A stretch of DNA of 64,000 bases from an uncultured Aquimarina sp. (GTDB taxonomy: Bacteria; Bacteroidota; Bacteroidia; Flavobacteriales; Flavobacteriaceae), in the NCBI GenBank assembly GCA_947501475.1, contig CANMWA010000004.1, forward strand, positions 124,001 through 188,000, given 5' to 3'. Below the pieces are notes generated by a model that made no database searches, was not told where the DNA came from, and saw only the letters and a list, made by a program, of their open reading frames with translations. Shown in pieces: positions 18,808 to 27,144 of the stretch. The first letter of the stretch is position 1, and every line of letters begins with the position of its first letter. A program made the translations under genes and the position numbers.

Positions 18808-19677
18808 ATGATTTTAATAGCCGACGGTGGTTCTACTAAATGCGATTGGATTCTTCTTGATGAATCAGGAGAAATCGTTTTTAAAACCCGTACAGAAGGA
18901 TTAAATCCTGCTGTATTCGAAAAATCCTTGCTAGAAGAAAGAATTAGGGCTAATGAAGAACTTTCTTCTTATCGAGAGAAAATTGATGTTGTCAATTTTT
19001 ATGGCGCTGGATGTGGGACAAAAAAACCTACAGCAATGCTTAAAAAGATTTTTGAAGAATATTTTGAGAATGCTGAAGTTGTAGTTAAAGAAGATATGGT
19101 TGCAGCGGTCTATGCAGCTACGACAGAGCCTGGTATTGTATGTATTTTGGGTACTGGTTCTAATAGCTGTTATTTTGATGGTGATGATATTCATATGACA
19201 GTGGATTCACTAGGGTATATTCTTATGGATGAAGCTAGTGGTAATTACTTCGGAAAACGTTTAATTCGTGATTATTATTACAAAAGAATGCCTCCTGAAG
19301 TAGCTTCAGAATTTGAAAAGCGTTTTGATCTTTCTTCAGATAGCATCAAAGAAAATTTATATAAAAAAGACAACCCTAATACATATTTAGCTTCTTTTGC
19401 AGAATTTATTTTCACAAGTGAACGTAATGGATATTTTTATAAAATTGTTACTGAAGGGATTCAGGAATTTGTAGAAAATCGAGTGTTATGTTTTTCTGAA
19501 GCTCAAAATGTACCCATTCATTTTATTGGCTCAATTGCTCATTTTAGTGAGGATATCATTAGAGCAGCTGTTTGGCCATATAACTTAACTGTTGGTAATA
19601 TAGTAAGGAGACCAATTGATGGTATTATTGATTATTACAGAAACGAAGTAATAAAAAAAAAAGTAGATAAAGTTTAA
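18808..19677 (+). CDS. BadF/BadG-type ATPase, probable N-acetylglucosamine or sugar kinase
   Basis: A 289-residue protein of the BadF/BadG/BcrA/BcrD ATPase family (actin-like fold). Phosphate-binding motifs are LIADGGSTKCDWIL at the N-terminus, CILGTGSNSC around residues 111-120, and FIGSIAHFSEDI near the C-terminus. Bacteroidota relatives of this length are usually called N-acetylglucosamine kinases. No radical activase features (Cys cluster) are seen, so a sugar kinase is favoured over a dehydratase activator. It lies after gapA and convergent to the histidine kinase, with only 15 bp between them. The substrate is inferred. Confidence 0.78.
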   Translation: MILIADGGSTKCDWILLDESGEIVFKTRTEGLNPAVFEKSLLEERIRANEELSSYREKIDVVNFYGAGCGTKKPTAMLKKIFEEYFENAEVVVKEDMVAAVYAATTEPGIVCILGTGSNSCYFDGDDIHMTVDSLGYILMDEASGNYFGKRLIRDYYYKRMPPEVASEFEKRFDLSSDSIKENLYKKDNPNTYLASFAEFIFTSERNGYFYKIVTEGIQEFVENRVLCFSEAQNVPIHFIGSIAHFSEDIIRAAVWPYNLTVGNIVRRPIDGIIDYYRNEVIKKKVDKV

Positions 19678-19692
19678 AAGAGTACTAGATTC

Positions 19693-21027
19693 TCAATCAA
19701 TATTGTAATTGAGTGTTACCCTGGTTCCTTCTCCTGGAGTAGAATTGATAAATATCCTACCATTGATATAATTCATTCGTTCTCTCATAAAGAATAAACC
19801 CATTCCGCCTTCAGCATTATTTACAGGTTTTGGTGGTAGATCTTTGGTGTTAAACCCTTTTCCATTATCATGAATAGTGATACTTAAAAGGCTTTCAGAA
19901 TGATTAACAGAGATCATAATATAGCTAGATTGTGCATATTTAATTGCATTATTTACTGCTTCTTGGGTAATGCGATATAAATTAGTCTCTACCAAAGTGT
20001 CAAAACGTTGATCAAAGTTTGATTCGTTTTCAAAAATGATATTCTTTCCAGTTAGCTTAGCAAGTTCTTTTACCATTTTTTGTAACGCAATAGAAATGCC
20101 ATAATCTTGTAGTTCTGGGGGAGTAAGGTTGAAGGTTGCAATGCGTATGCCTAGTATTAAATCTTCAGATAATTTTTTTAAACCTTCTATTCTCTGATTT
20201 GCCTTTTCAATATTATCCAGATTGATAGACTCGATATTCAATTTAAGTGCAGTAAGCATCTGACCAATACTATCGTGAATTTCTTTTGCAATACGCTTGC
20301 GTTCTTCTTCCTGAGCTTCTACAATCTGGCTAGCATTTGATTTTTGTAACGCTTCTCTTTCTTTATACTGCGCTGCATTTAATCGCTCTACTTCGTTTTG
20401 GGCTTCTTTTCGTTTTGAAATATTAGAACATAATACAAGTCGTTCTGATGTTTCTGGCTCTTTGTAGACTGTAAGTATTGATATATCCAGCCATATTTTT
20501 TTACCTGATGAGGTTTGAAGTTCAAATTCTTCATTAAGTATCCCTCCTTTATTTTGTGAAATTAATTGAAGCAGCTTGTTTTTTTGTACTTCACTAAGAT
20601 CCATAATATCAGCGATATTCTTTCTTTGGTAGTTTTGATTAATGTTTAACAATTTAACAAAACGTTCTCCAAGACTAATAACAGAACCATCCATTGTTGT
20701 TCTTGCATATAGAACATTTTGATTGATAGCATAATTTAATGCTGATAATTCTTGAATATTTTGATCTTTAGATATTTGAGTTTTTTCTAGTCGTTTTAGA
20801 TCAGATATAGTGCGTTGTTCAGATTCTTGTAATTGTGTTGTTGCAGCATCAAGTTTTGTGAGTACTATTATGATAAAAATTGCCAGAGAAATAAATGAGA
20901 TACTTATTACAATGAGTAAATAATTGATTGGTGCCGTTGAAGAAAAGGTTAATAATAGAACAATAGAAAATATAGTTATCCCTATAAAGAGTAACAGTTT
21001 TATTTTTCTAATATATTTAGCAACCAA
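19693..21027 (-). CDS. NarL-class sensor histidine kinase (HisKA_3)
   Basis: A 444-residue membrane kinase. Two transmembrane segments lie at about 10-30 and 35-55, then a coiled coil, a PAS domain (about 90-210), the HisKA_3 phosphoacceptor helix EEERKRIAKEIHDSIGQ with His251, and an HATPase domain ending in a GGMGLFFMRERM G-box. HisKA_3 kinases pair with NarL/LuxR regulators; the only such regulator in the window is at 27145, beside the nitrate genes. It starts 3 bp after the DUF4202 stop, so the two are translationally linked. The short loop between the helices argues against a large periplasmic sensor, so the PAS domain or DUF4202 may sense the signal. Nitrate response is inferred. Confidence 0.92.
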   Translation of the reverse strand: MVAKYIRKIKLLLFIGITIFSIVLLLTFSSTAPINYLLIVISISFISLAIFIIIVLTKLDAATTQLQESEQRTISDLKRLEKTQISKDQNIQELSALNYAINQNVLYARTTMDGSVISLGERFVKLLNINQNYQRKNIADIMDLSEVQKNKLLQLISQNKGGILNEEFELQTSSGKKIWLDISILTVYKEPETSERLVLCSNISKRKEAQNEVERLNAAQYKEREALQKSNASQIVEAQEEERKRIAKEIHDSIGQMLTALKLNIESINLDNIEKANQRIEGLKKLSEDLILGIRIATFNLTPPELQDYGISIALQKMVKELAKLTGKNIIFENESNFDQRFDTLVETNLYRITQEAVNNAIKYAQSSYIMISVNHSESLLSITIHDNGKGFNTKDLPPKPVNNAEGGMGLFFMRERMNYINGRIFINSTPGEGTRVTLNYNID

Positions 21028-21030
21028 AAC

Positions 21031-21618
21031 TTACTTTTTTAGAGCTTGTTGAATCAAATCTAAAGCTTTTTCTGAATATGAAAGCTGTAAAGCTGCTTGA
21101 TGCCCTTTTTCAGACATTTTACGCCATGTTTTTTGTAAAATATCAATGATCTTTTCATCGGAGTGTTTTACTAAAAAATCTTCATAATAAAAATCAAGAA
21201 ATACAAGACAGATTACATCTTCTAAAGTTTGAGTTTCTTCATCTTTTTTTAATTTTTTTTTCTGAATTAAAAAAGAGACTCTTTCTATAAACTCTGATTC
21301 ATAACCAACATCGTGTAAGATTTCTGAAGCTTTTGCAGCATGAAATTTTTTCAAATCTTCTCGCCATTTCAGGTATCCTACTCGATCCATTGCATAGTTA
21401 GAACGAGGGATCTCCCAACGGCAAATATGTTGAGAACGTGCAGCCAACTTTAATGCTTCTGAGGCTTCGGGCTCAAAGGTTTCTAAAGTTTGAGTCATAC
21501 GTTGCCCATAAACTAATTCTTTAGCGACGAGGGTGCCGTTTACATCTTCGGTATTAGGATCTTGTGCATTTGCCTTATCAAATAGTGAGTAGGCTTCTGC
21601 TAAATTTTTGGTTGGCAT
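21031..21618 (-). CDS. DUF4202 family protein
   Basis: A 195-residue soluble protein matching the DUF4202 family by its RSQHICRWEIPRSNY segment (about 87-101) and HAAKASEILHDVGY (about 118-131). The His-rich helices recall HD-domain proteins, but no enzyme activity is established that I know of. It is the first gene of a two-gene operon with the NarL-class kinase. A -7 box TAACTTTG lies on the minus strand at 21644-21651, giving a leader of about 20 nt. Its place inside a nitrate cluster suggests a sensing or housekeeping role in nitrogen supply, which is an inference. Confidence 0.8.
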   Translation of the reverse strand: MPTKNLAEAYSLFDKANAQDPNTEDVNGTLVAKELVYGQRMTQTLETFEPEASEALKLAARSQHICRWEIPRSNYAMDRVGYLKWREDLKKFHAAKASEILHDVGYESEFIERVSFLIQKKKLKKDEETQTLEDVICLVFLDFYYEDFLVKHSDEKIIDILQKTWRKMSEKGHQAALQLSYSEKALDLIQQALKK

Positions 21619-21747
21619 AAAAGTGTATAATTTGGTCTGCTAACAAAGTTAAGTCTTTTTGGTTAAACCTAACTGGTAGAGGAAATCTATGACTTTTGAA
21701 TAGCTTGTCCAAAGACGAATGAAAATCCATCTATCAGGATATTAACT

Positions 21748-21797
21748 AAATACAAGAGACCCAGTTACATTATAATGTAACTGGGTCTCTTGTATTT
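21748..21797. terminator. 50-bp perfect palindrome, bidirectional terminator
   Basis: Twenty-five-base arms match perfectly with no unpaired centre (core GAGACCCAGTTACATT and its complement), flanked by A-rich and T-rich ends that act as T-runs on either strand. It lies between the lanthipeptide-like gene and the DUF4202 gene, both on the minus strand, so it probably ends the peptide transcript. Confidence 0.8.
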
Positions 21798-21888
21798 TAT
21801 TACTCATATAGCTCACTCATATACACTACGAAGTTAAAAACTGTCGCAGAGCAAAATTCGTAGAGTAGGATTCTAACTGAAGCAAATT

Positions 21889-22050
21889 TTAAGGGCATTC
21901 ATCAGCAGTATTACATTCGTTTTTAGTATATAAAATAGCTGGTAAAGTCCTTGATTCTGACCCTCCTTTAATTTTAAATTTAGAGGAATTATCAAGCTTA
22001 GTTATTGTAATTTTGTTTAAGCTTACTTTTTTTCTGTGTTCTTTTTTCAT
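21889..22050 (-). CDS. Class I lanthipeptide-type precursor peptide (Gly-Gly leader)
   Basis: A 53-residue peptide too short for routine gene calling. The leader is Lys-rich and contains KKVSLNKITITKLDN, then FKIKGG. This closely follows the Bacteroidota natural-product precursor pattern KKLxLNKxTIxxL...IKGG, cleaved after the double glycine by C39-type peptidases. The 23-residue core after GG (residues 31-53) begins SESRTLPAIL and holds two Cys (46 and 52) plus several Ser/Thr. It has its own gap on both sides, a terminator palindrome downstream (21748-21797) and a possible -7 box TAGTTTTA upstream. No LanB, LanC or transporter gene lies in the window. The start ATG at 22050 is the only one. 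Confidence 0.75.
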   Translation of the reverse strand: MKKEHRKKVSLNKITITKLDNSSKFKIKGGSESRTLPAILYTKNECNTADECP

Positions 22051-22259
22051 TGTTATTGAATTGATTGATGATTTGTAAAACTAAAAAAAAAAACAATTTT
22101 AAAGGTCAATAGTTATTTATTTATAATTTCTTTATGATATTTTATTACTATTGAAACTAATAGTTAACCTGAAAAGACAGTAAAAGCATTGTTATATTTT
22201 ACTAATTCTAGAAGAAGCTTGTTTGTTTTTTTAAAGCCTTTCGGGATTTGCCTTTGATC

Positions 22260-22292
22260 AAACCTCACAGGTCTATATGACCTATGAGGTTT
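22260..22292 (-). terminator. Hairpin downstream of nirD
   Basis: AAACCTCACAGGTC and GACCTATGAGGTTT pair with one mismatch around a 5-nt loop, 28 bp after the nirD stop. The following T-run is weak (TTTGATC), so it may protect the 3' end rather than terminate sharply. Confidence 0.6.
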
Positions 22293-22319
22293 ATATGATA
22301 GGTATAGTTTAATTTTCTG

Positions 22320-22697
22320 TTATTCAGAAAACCCTACATAAACGATATCACCTTCTATTTTTACGGGATATGTAGCTATAGCATCCAAATCTCCATTTAG
22401 GTTCTCTCCATTTTCTAAGGAGAATGTTTTCTTGTGCATGGGGCATGCAACTTTTGGAATTCCGTTTTGATCACCAATCATACCTCGGCTTAATACCATT
22501 TCCATTTTATGTGGACAAACATTCTGGCAGGCATACCAGGTGTTTTTTCTTTCAAAATTAAAAATTGCAATTTGTTTTTCTTTGTATTTAATACAAGCAC
22601 CACCATTTTTCGGAAAATCACTTACTTTGGCCGCTTCAAACCATACGTTTACATCTTGTATTGCAGTGGTTTTGTATATTTCTAAAATTTCTTCCAT
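22320..22697 (-). CDS. nirD: Nitrite reductase small subunit, Rieske protein NirD
   Basis: A 125-residue Rieske [2Fe-2S] protein, the small subunit of assimilatory NADH-nitrite reductase. Ligand motifs are CPHK (about residues 59-62) and CPMHKKTF. The start MEEILEIYKTT at 22697 is preferred because the family N-terminus usually begins there; an in-frame ATG at 22718 adds seven residues and cannot be excluded. It lies 173 bp after nirB on the same strand, with a 13-unit heptamer repeat in that gap, and has no separate promoter that I could see. Confidence 0.92.
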   Translation of the reverse strand: MEEILEIYKTTAIQDVNVWFEAAKVSDFPKNGGACIKYKEKQIAIFNFERKNTWYACQNVCPHKMEMVLSRGMIGDQNGIPKVACPMHKKTFSLENGENLNGDLDAIATYPVKIEGDIVYVGFSE

Positions 22698-22794
22698 AAC
22701 TAAATTACTTTTTGTCATTTCTGTGAAGACGGAAATCTAACTATTCTTATTTTTTGAATTTCATGATTTAGCTTTCAGCTTTCAATTATTATTA

Positions 22795-22885
22795 ACTTCT
22801 AACTTCTAACTTCTAATTTCTGACTTCTAATTTCTGACTTCTGACTTCTGACTTCTGACTTCTGACTTCTGACTTCTGACTTCTG
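22795..22885. repeat. Heptamer tandem repeat in nirB-nirD gap
   Basis: Thirteen 7-bp units lie head to tail. Seven are uniform ACTTCTG (22837-22885); the six at the far end are ACTTCTA or ATTTCTG variants. The array begins 6 bp past the nirB stop and spans most of the gap to nirD. The uniform block suggests recent slippage. Confidence 0.95.
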
Positions 22886-22891
22886 ACTTTT

Positions 22892-25405
22892 TCACTTCCA
22901 ATGTTCTGGCATTTTTTGATCTCTTAGCGGTACAAAAATTAGATTATCATCAGGCGCATCAGTATTTACAAAATGATTAAAACGTTTCATGATTTCTTTA
23001 TTTTCTATGGCTTGGGTCCATTCACATTGAAAAGTACCTACTAGCTTGTCCATTTCTACTTCTAGCTCGTCTGCAAGACCAAGTTTATCTTCAATTACTA
23101 CTTCTTTTAAGTACTCGATGCCACCTTCTAGTTTGTCTAACCATTTGGCAGTTCGTTGTAAAGGAGCTGCGGTACGTATGTAGAACATTAAAAATCTATC
23201 TAAATATTTGATTACGGTTTCGTTATCAATTTGTTCGGCTAATAGTTCTGCATGTTTAGGATTCGCACCACCATTTCCACAGACATAAAGATTCCATCCG
23301 CCATCAACAGCGATAACCCCAAAATCTTTACAACGTGCTTCGGCACATTCTCTAATACAACCAGAAACGCCTCCTTTTAGTTTATGTGGTGATCTTAGCC
23401 CTTTATAGCGTTCTTCTAGCTCAATAGCAAAACTTACACTCTCATCCATACCATATCGACACCAGGTTGATCCAACACAACTTTTTACGGTACGAAGGGA
23501 TTTGCCATAGGCGTGACCGCTCTCAAAACCGTGATCAATTAAATCCTTCCATATTTTTGGTAGTTGATCTAGTCGAGCTCCAAAAAAGTCTACACGTTGT
23601 CCACCGGTAATTTTGGTATATAGATCATATTTTTTACCAACTTCACCCAATACAATCAATTTCTCGGGGGTAATTTCTCCTCCTGGAATTCTAGGAACAA
23701 CAGAGTAGGTACCATTGCGTTGTATATTAGCAAGGAATCGATCATTAGAATCTTGTATGGTTTCTTCTTCGTTAGCAGTATCGGCATAGATACTTGCCAT
23801 TATTGAAGCTATTAAAGGTTTGCAGATCTCGCATCCATCTCCTGTGCCATGAGTGTCTAATACTTCGTCATATTTTCTATATCCCTTTAGTTTTACAATA
23901 TCAAAAAGTTCTTGTCTATTGAATTCGAAATGCTCACAAATGGTATCTTTTACTTCTTTACCTAAAGATTTTAAAGTTGCATCTACAAGATCTTTTACCA
24001 TGGGTTTACATCCCCCACAACCTGTACCAGCTTTGGTGCAGGAGATAACATCTCCAAGATTATCACAAGATCCATCTTGTATTGAACTGCAAATTGCTCC
24101 TTTACAAACACTTTCACAAGAACAAATTTGTGCTTCATCGGGTAAATCCATAACATCGCCTAATAAGGAACCTCCATCATTCCCACGATTTCCCAGAATC
24201 AAATCTTCAGGATTTTCGGGTAATTTCATTGCCGTATTATAGATCTGGAATAATGCATTATAATCAGAAGAGTCTCCGACTAGTATGCCGCCTAATAATC
24301 TTTTTCCGTCTTTGGTAAGGTTGATTTTTTTATAAACTCCATTACGTTTATTTACGTAAGTAATTTCGTCAATTTCTTCTTTATCGTTTAAAGCATCTCC
24401 GAAGCTTGCTACTTCTGTACCAATAAGTTTTAATTGTGTAGACATGTCGATATACTCAGGCATACTTTTGTCTTCTCCGATAAGTTGGTTTACAGTAATT
24501 TCAGCCATATCATAACCGGGGGCCACTAAACCATATATCATATTATTTAATAAAGCACATTCACCAATAGCATAAATACTTGGGTCAGAAGTTTGCATTT
24601 TATTGTTGACTACAATTCCTCCTCGAGTACCCACTTCTAAACCACATTCGCGAGCAACTTCATCACGAGGGCGAATACCGGCCGATACCACAAGCATATC
24701 TACTTTTAGTTCGGTATCGTCTGCGTATTGCAAACCTTCAATAGTTGTATCACCTTGTATGAATTGTGTTTGTTTAGAGAGGTGTATTTTTAATCCAAGG
24801 CTTTCGATTTTTGATTGTAGCATATCACTACCTCCTTTGTCTAATTGCCTAGGCATAAGACGGGGAGCGAATTCTACTACGTGAGCATTTAATCCCAGGT
24901 TTTTAACAGCATTTGCAGCTTCTAACCCCAAAAGCCCACCACCAAGAACAGCAGCTTCGGTTTTACCAGCAGCTTTAAGTTTTTTAGCATACCCTTTGAT
25001 AGCTTCTAGATCTTCAATAGTTCGGTACACAAATACACCTTCTTTTTCTACTCCGGGAATAGGAGGAACAAATGCAGATGATCCGGTTGCTAAAACCAGG
25101 TAATCATAAGAATATTTAGTACCCCGATGATTTGCCACGGTTTTTTCTTCTCTATTGATTTCGGTAATCATTTCAGAGGTATGGAGATCAATATTGTTTT
25201 CTTCGTACCAGGTTGCAGTAGACATACTTAAATCTTCAGCGGTTTTTCCGGTATAATATTCACTTAAATGTACTCTGTCGTACGCTCTTTTTGGTTCTTC
25301 ACCAAAAACAATAAGTTTATATTCATTGAACTTTCCTGAGGCAACAAATTTTTCACAAAACTTGTAACCTACCATTCCGTTACCTATTACTAGTACCTTC
25401 TTCAT
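22892..25405 (-). CDS. nirB: NADH-dependent nitrite reductase, large subunit
   Basis: An 837-residue enzyme that reduces nitrite to ammonium. The N-terminal FAD/NAD domain (1-410) has VIGNGMVGYKF and VLGGGLLGLEAA nucleotide loops. Two BFD-like [2Fe-2S] segments follow: CSCESVCKGAI...GTGCGGCKP, and a second with CEHF...GDGCEICKP. The siroheme domain carries the Cys motif VKSCVGSTWCRYG and GCIRECAEARCKDFG for siroheme/[4Fe-4S]. Length is normal for NirB. Its own promoter (-7 box at 25425-25432, minus strand) carries the shared 16-bp operator. It is the cytoplasmic second step of nitrate assimilation. Confidence 0.97.
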   Translation of the reverse strand: MKKVLVIGNGMVGYKFCEKFVASGKFNEYKLIVFGEEPKRAYDRVHLSEYYTGKTAEDLSMSTATWYEENNIDLHTSEMITEINREEKTVANHRGTKYSYDYLVLATGSSAFVPPIPGVEKEGVFVYRTIEDLEAIKGYAKKLKAAGKTEAAVLGGGLLGLEAANAVKNLGLNAHVVEFAPRLMPRQLDKGGSDMLQSKIESLGLKIHLSKQTQFIQGDTTIEGLQYADDTELKVDMLVVSAGIRPRDEVARECGLEVGTRGGIVVNNKMQTSDPSIYAIGECALLNNMIYGLVAPGYDMAEITVNQLIGEDKSMPEYIDMSTQLKLIGTEVASFGDALNDKEEIDEITYVNKRNGVYKKINLTKDGKRLLGGILVGDSSDYNALFQIYNTAMKLPENPEDLILGNRGNDGGSLLGDVMDLPDEAQICSCESVCKGAICSSIQDGSCDNLGDVISCTKAGTGCGGCKPMVKDLVDATLKSLGKEVKDTICEHFEFNRQELFDIVKLKGYRKYDEVLDTHGTGDGCEICKPLIASIMASIYADTANEEETIQDSNDRFLANIQRNGTYSVVPRIPGGEITPEKLIVLGEVGKKYDLYTKITGGQRVDFFGARLDQLPKIWKDLIDHGFESGHAYGKSLRTVKSCVGSTWCRYGMDESVSFAIELEERYKGLRSPHKLKGGVSGCIRECAEARCKDFGVIAVDGGWNLYVCGNGGANPKHAELLAEQIDNETVIKYLDRFLMFYIRTAAPLQRTAKWLDKLEGGIEYLKEVVIEDKLGLADELEVEMDKLVGTFQCEWTQAIENKEIMKRFNHFVNTDAPDDNLIFVPLRDQKMPEHWK

Positions 25406-25424
25406 TAATTACGTATTTAAAATT

Positions 25425-25446
25425 CAAAATTAAGTATTAATACGTA
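25425..25446 (-). promoter_or_regulatory. Nitrate-regulon operator and -7 box of nirB
   Basis: Read on the minus strand, the 16-mer TACGTATTAATACTTA runs straight into the -7 box TAATTTTG, sharing TA. It differs at one base from the porin site. A further 16-bp palindrome ATAATTACGTAATTAT lies just upstream (25458-25473). Transcription would begin near 25418, leaving a leader of about 13 nt. Confidence 0.7.
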
Positions 25447-25510
25447 CTTAAATAGTAATAATTACGTAATTATGAATATGCCAAATTGCGGATTCCAAAA
25501 AAATAAATAG

Positions 25511-25542
25511 CAAAGCCTGCAAAAATCATTTTGCAGGCTTTG
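25511..25542 (-). terminator. Terminator after porin gene
   Basis: A perfect 14-bp inverted repeat (CAAAGCCTGCAAAA and its complement) with a 4-nt loop, 20 bp after the porin stop. It separates the porin transcript from nirB. Confidence 0.8.
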
Positions 25543-25562
25543 TTATTATTAATTCGAATATA

Positions 25563-26882
25563 TTATTGAGCAGGAGTAGTAGTTGGTCTTGGACTCCATT
25601 TTAAGAAGTTTGGTTTTACAACCAACATTGCCCATCCCCAATTTTGAGTGCTTGATGGATCACTAACTCCTTTTAGAATTTCCATAGAGTCTGATGCAAA
25701 CATGTGCGAGTACCCAATTTTTAGGGTAGCAAAAGGCAGTAATTTTTGGGTAAATACAAGATCTACTTCAGTGCCCAAATAATCATCTACATTATCTCCC
25801 AGACTTTCTGCTCCAGAAAAGTAATGCGCACTTACTAATAAGCTTGATTTCTCACCTGTTTTAATAACTGTTTTGGCATATATGTCATTTAACCCAATAG
25901 TGTTGGCGTGATTGCCTACGTAGAAATAATCCATATATCCATTGAACTTATGATTGGTGCCAAAAATCGGAAAAAAGGATTTTATCTCACCATCTGCTCC
26001 ACCGTTTTCATCACCGCTTAAGGTTTCGAACCCGAGACCAAATAGTGTTTTTCCTGGTTTATATGTCATTTCTAACATTGCATTGTATGCAGATAAATCA
26101 ATATCTTCTGTGAACTCTCCTGTTTGTCCATATAGATTAGCTGCTATAGAAAACCCTTTTGCAGGTTTAGCAACCAAATGAGTCCCAAAAGTTTGTCTAT
26201 TTATAGTGCCATCTACAGGAGTTTGACTATCTGAAGGATCCAGGCTTTGATAAGAGTTGTTTACAATAAGTAAACTTGCAGAAAACTTCTCCCAATCTTT
26301 ATGTAACCAAGCATATGCCATTCCTTTATAATCAAACACGGCTCTGGCATTGCCTCCATTATTTGGATCGAATAACGTTGTTTGTCTTTGTAGTTCGTTT
26401 TGATTAAATGCTAAACCAATATCTAGTTTAAATCCTTCTTTTGTGTATTTTAATAATGCTGCGTCATGAAATCGACCTTGCATTGCCCAATCTAGCCCTC
26501 CAAAAATTCTTTGATCATCATAAGACAGTGCTTGTCTTCCTAACTTAGTTGACCAACCACTTCCAAATTTGAAATCTATCCATGCTTGTGCAACTGAGAA
26601 ACTGTTATTATTGTCGGAAGCAGCTATTTGAGGTGTATCACCCCAAATGCTTACATCCTGAACGCTTAGATAGGCAGAGAATTTTTCTTCTTTGTAACCA
26701 AATTTTAACCTAGAACGTTGTTGTATAAACAATCCGGCATCCAAGCCATCTGGGATTAAGTTTCCAAAACCATTTGTATATTCTAATCGTGGTCTAATAT
26801 CTGCATCTATACTTAATTCCTGTGCATTCCCTTTATATACCATTACTATTAATAGTATGATAAGATGTAATTTGTTTTTCAT
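25563..26882 (-). CDS. Outer-membrane porin, alginate-export-like
   Basis: A 439-residue beta-barrel protein with a signal peptide (cleavage near GNAQ, residue 21). The sequence WSTKLGRQALSYDDQRIFGGLDW and the pattern of alternating hydrophobic strands match the alginate-export porin family, used broadly for anion channels. It has its own promoter with the nitrate-regulon operator, divergent from the response regulator and upstream of nirB, so it probably lets nitrate or nitrite cross the outer membrane. Alginate export is not implied: no alginate genes are present. Family assignment is from memory of motifs and moderately sure. Confidence 0.78.
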   Translation of the reverse strand: MKNKLHLIILLIVMVYKGNAQELSIDADIRPRLEYTNGFGNLIPDGLDAGLFIQQRSRLKFGYKEEKFSAYLSVQDVSIWGDTPQIAASDNNNSFSVAQAWIDFKFGSGWSTKLGRQALSYDDQRIFGGLDWAMQGRFHDAALLKYTKEGFKLDIGLAFNQNELQRQTTLFDPNNGGNARAVFDYKGMAYAWLHKDWEKFSASLLIVNNSYQSLDPSDSQTPVDGTINRQTFGTHLVAKPAKGFSIAANLYGQTGEFTEDIDLSAYNAMLEMTYKPGKTLFGLGFETLSGDENGGADGEIKSFFPIFGTNHKFNGYMDYFYVGNHANTIGLNDIYAKTVIKTGEKSSLLVSAHYFSGAESLGDNVDDYLGTEVDLVFTQKLLPFATLKIGYSHMFASDSMEILKGVSDPSSTQNWGWAMLVVKPNFLKWSPRPTTTPAQ

Positions 26883-26984
26883 CTAAATAGTTTTTGTTAT
26901 ACGTATAAAATCACCGTACAATTTTTAATGTTTCCTTTTTTAATTATTCTATTAGCTACTATTGTATTAGTACAATATTTGAAA

Positions 26985-27006
26985 CAAATCTAAGTATTAA
27001 TACTTA
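26985..27006 (-). promoter_or_regulatory. Nitrate-regulon operator and -7 box of porin gene
   Basis: TAAGTATTAATACTTA (26991-27006) is a perfect 16-bp palindrome. On the minus strand it leads into the -7 box TAGATTTG (26985-26992), sharing TA. The leader would be about 95 nt and includes a second palindrome TTATACGTATAA at 26897-26908. Confidence 0.75.
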
Positions 27007-27088
27007 TTTTTAAAGTAGTTTTAATATAAAAATAAGTAATGTTTATTTCTAAATTTCTAAATTTACTTAGACGTTTTTGAAATATTCA

Positions 27089-27115
27089 TATATTTGGAGA
27101 AGAAGTACGTACTTC
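27089..27115 (+). promoter_or_regulatory. Promoter and palindrome of the response-regulator gene
   Basis: The -7 box TATATTTG (27089-27096) is followed by the perfect 14-bp palindrome GAAGTACGTACTTC (27102-27115), which would overlap the transcription start. The half site AAGTA/TACTT is the same as in the four nitrate promoters but with a 2-bp instead of 4-bp centre. Its position suggests self-repression. Confidence 0.6.
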
Positions 27116-27144
27116 ACTCAGAATCTCATAAATAGTATAAGTAA

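Noticed and set aside
22795..22885. Repeat array that could be mistaken for a CRISPR
   Set aside because: Units are 7 bp and adjacent with no spacers, and no cas genes are present.
25563..26882. Alginate export function
   Set aside because: No alginate biosynthesis or lyase genes are present; nitrate-regulon control points to an anion channel.
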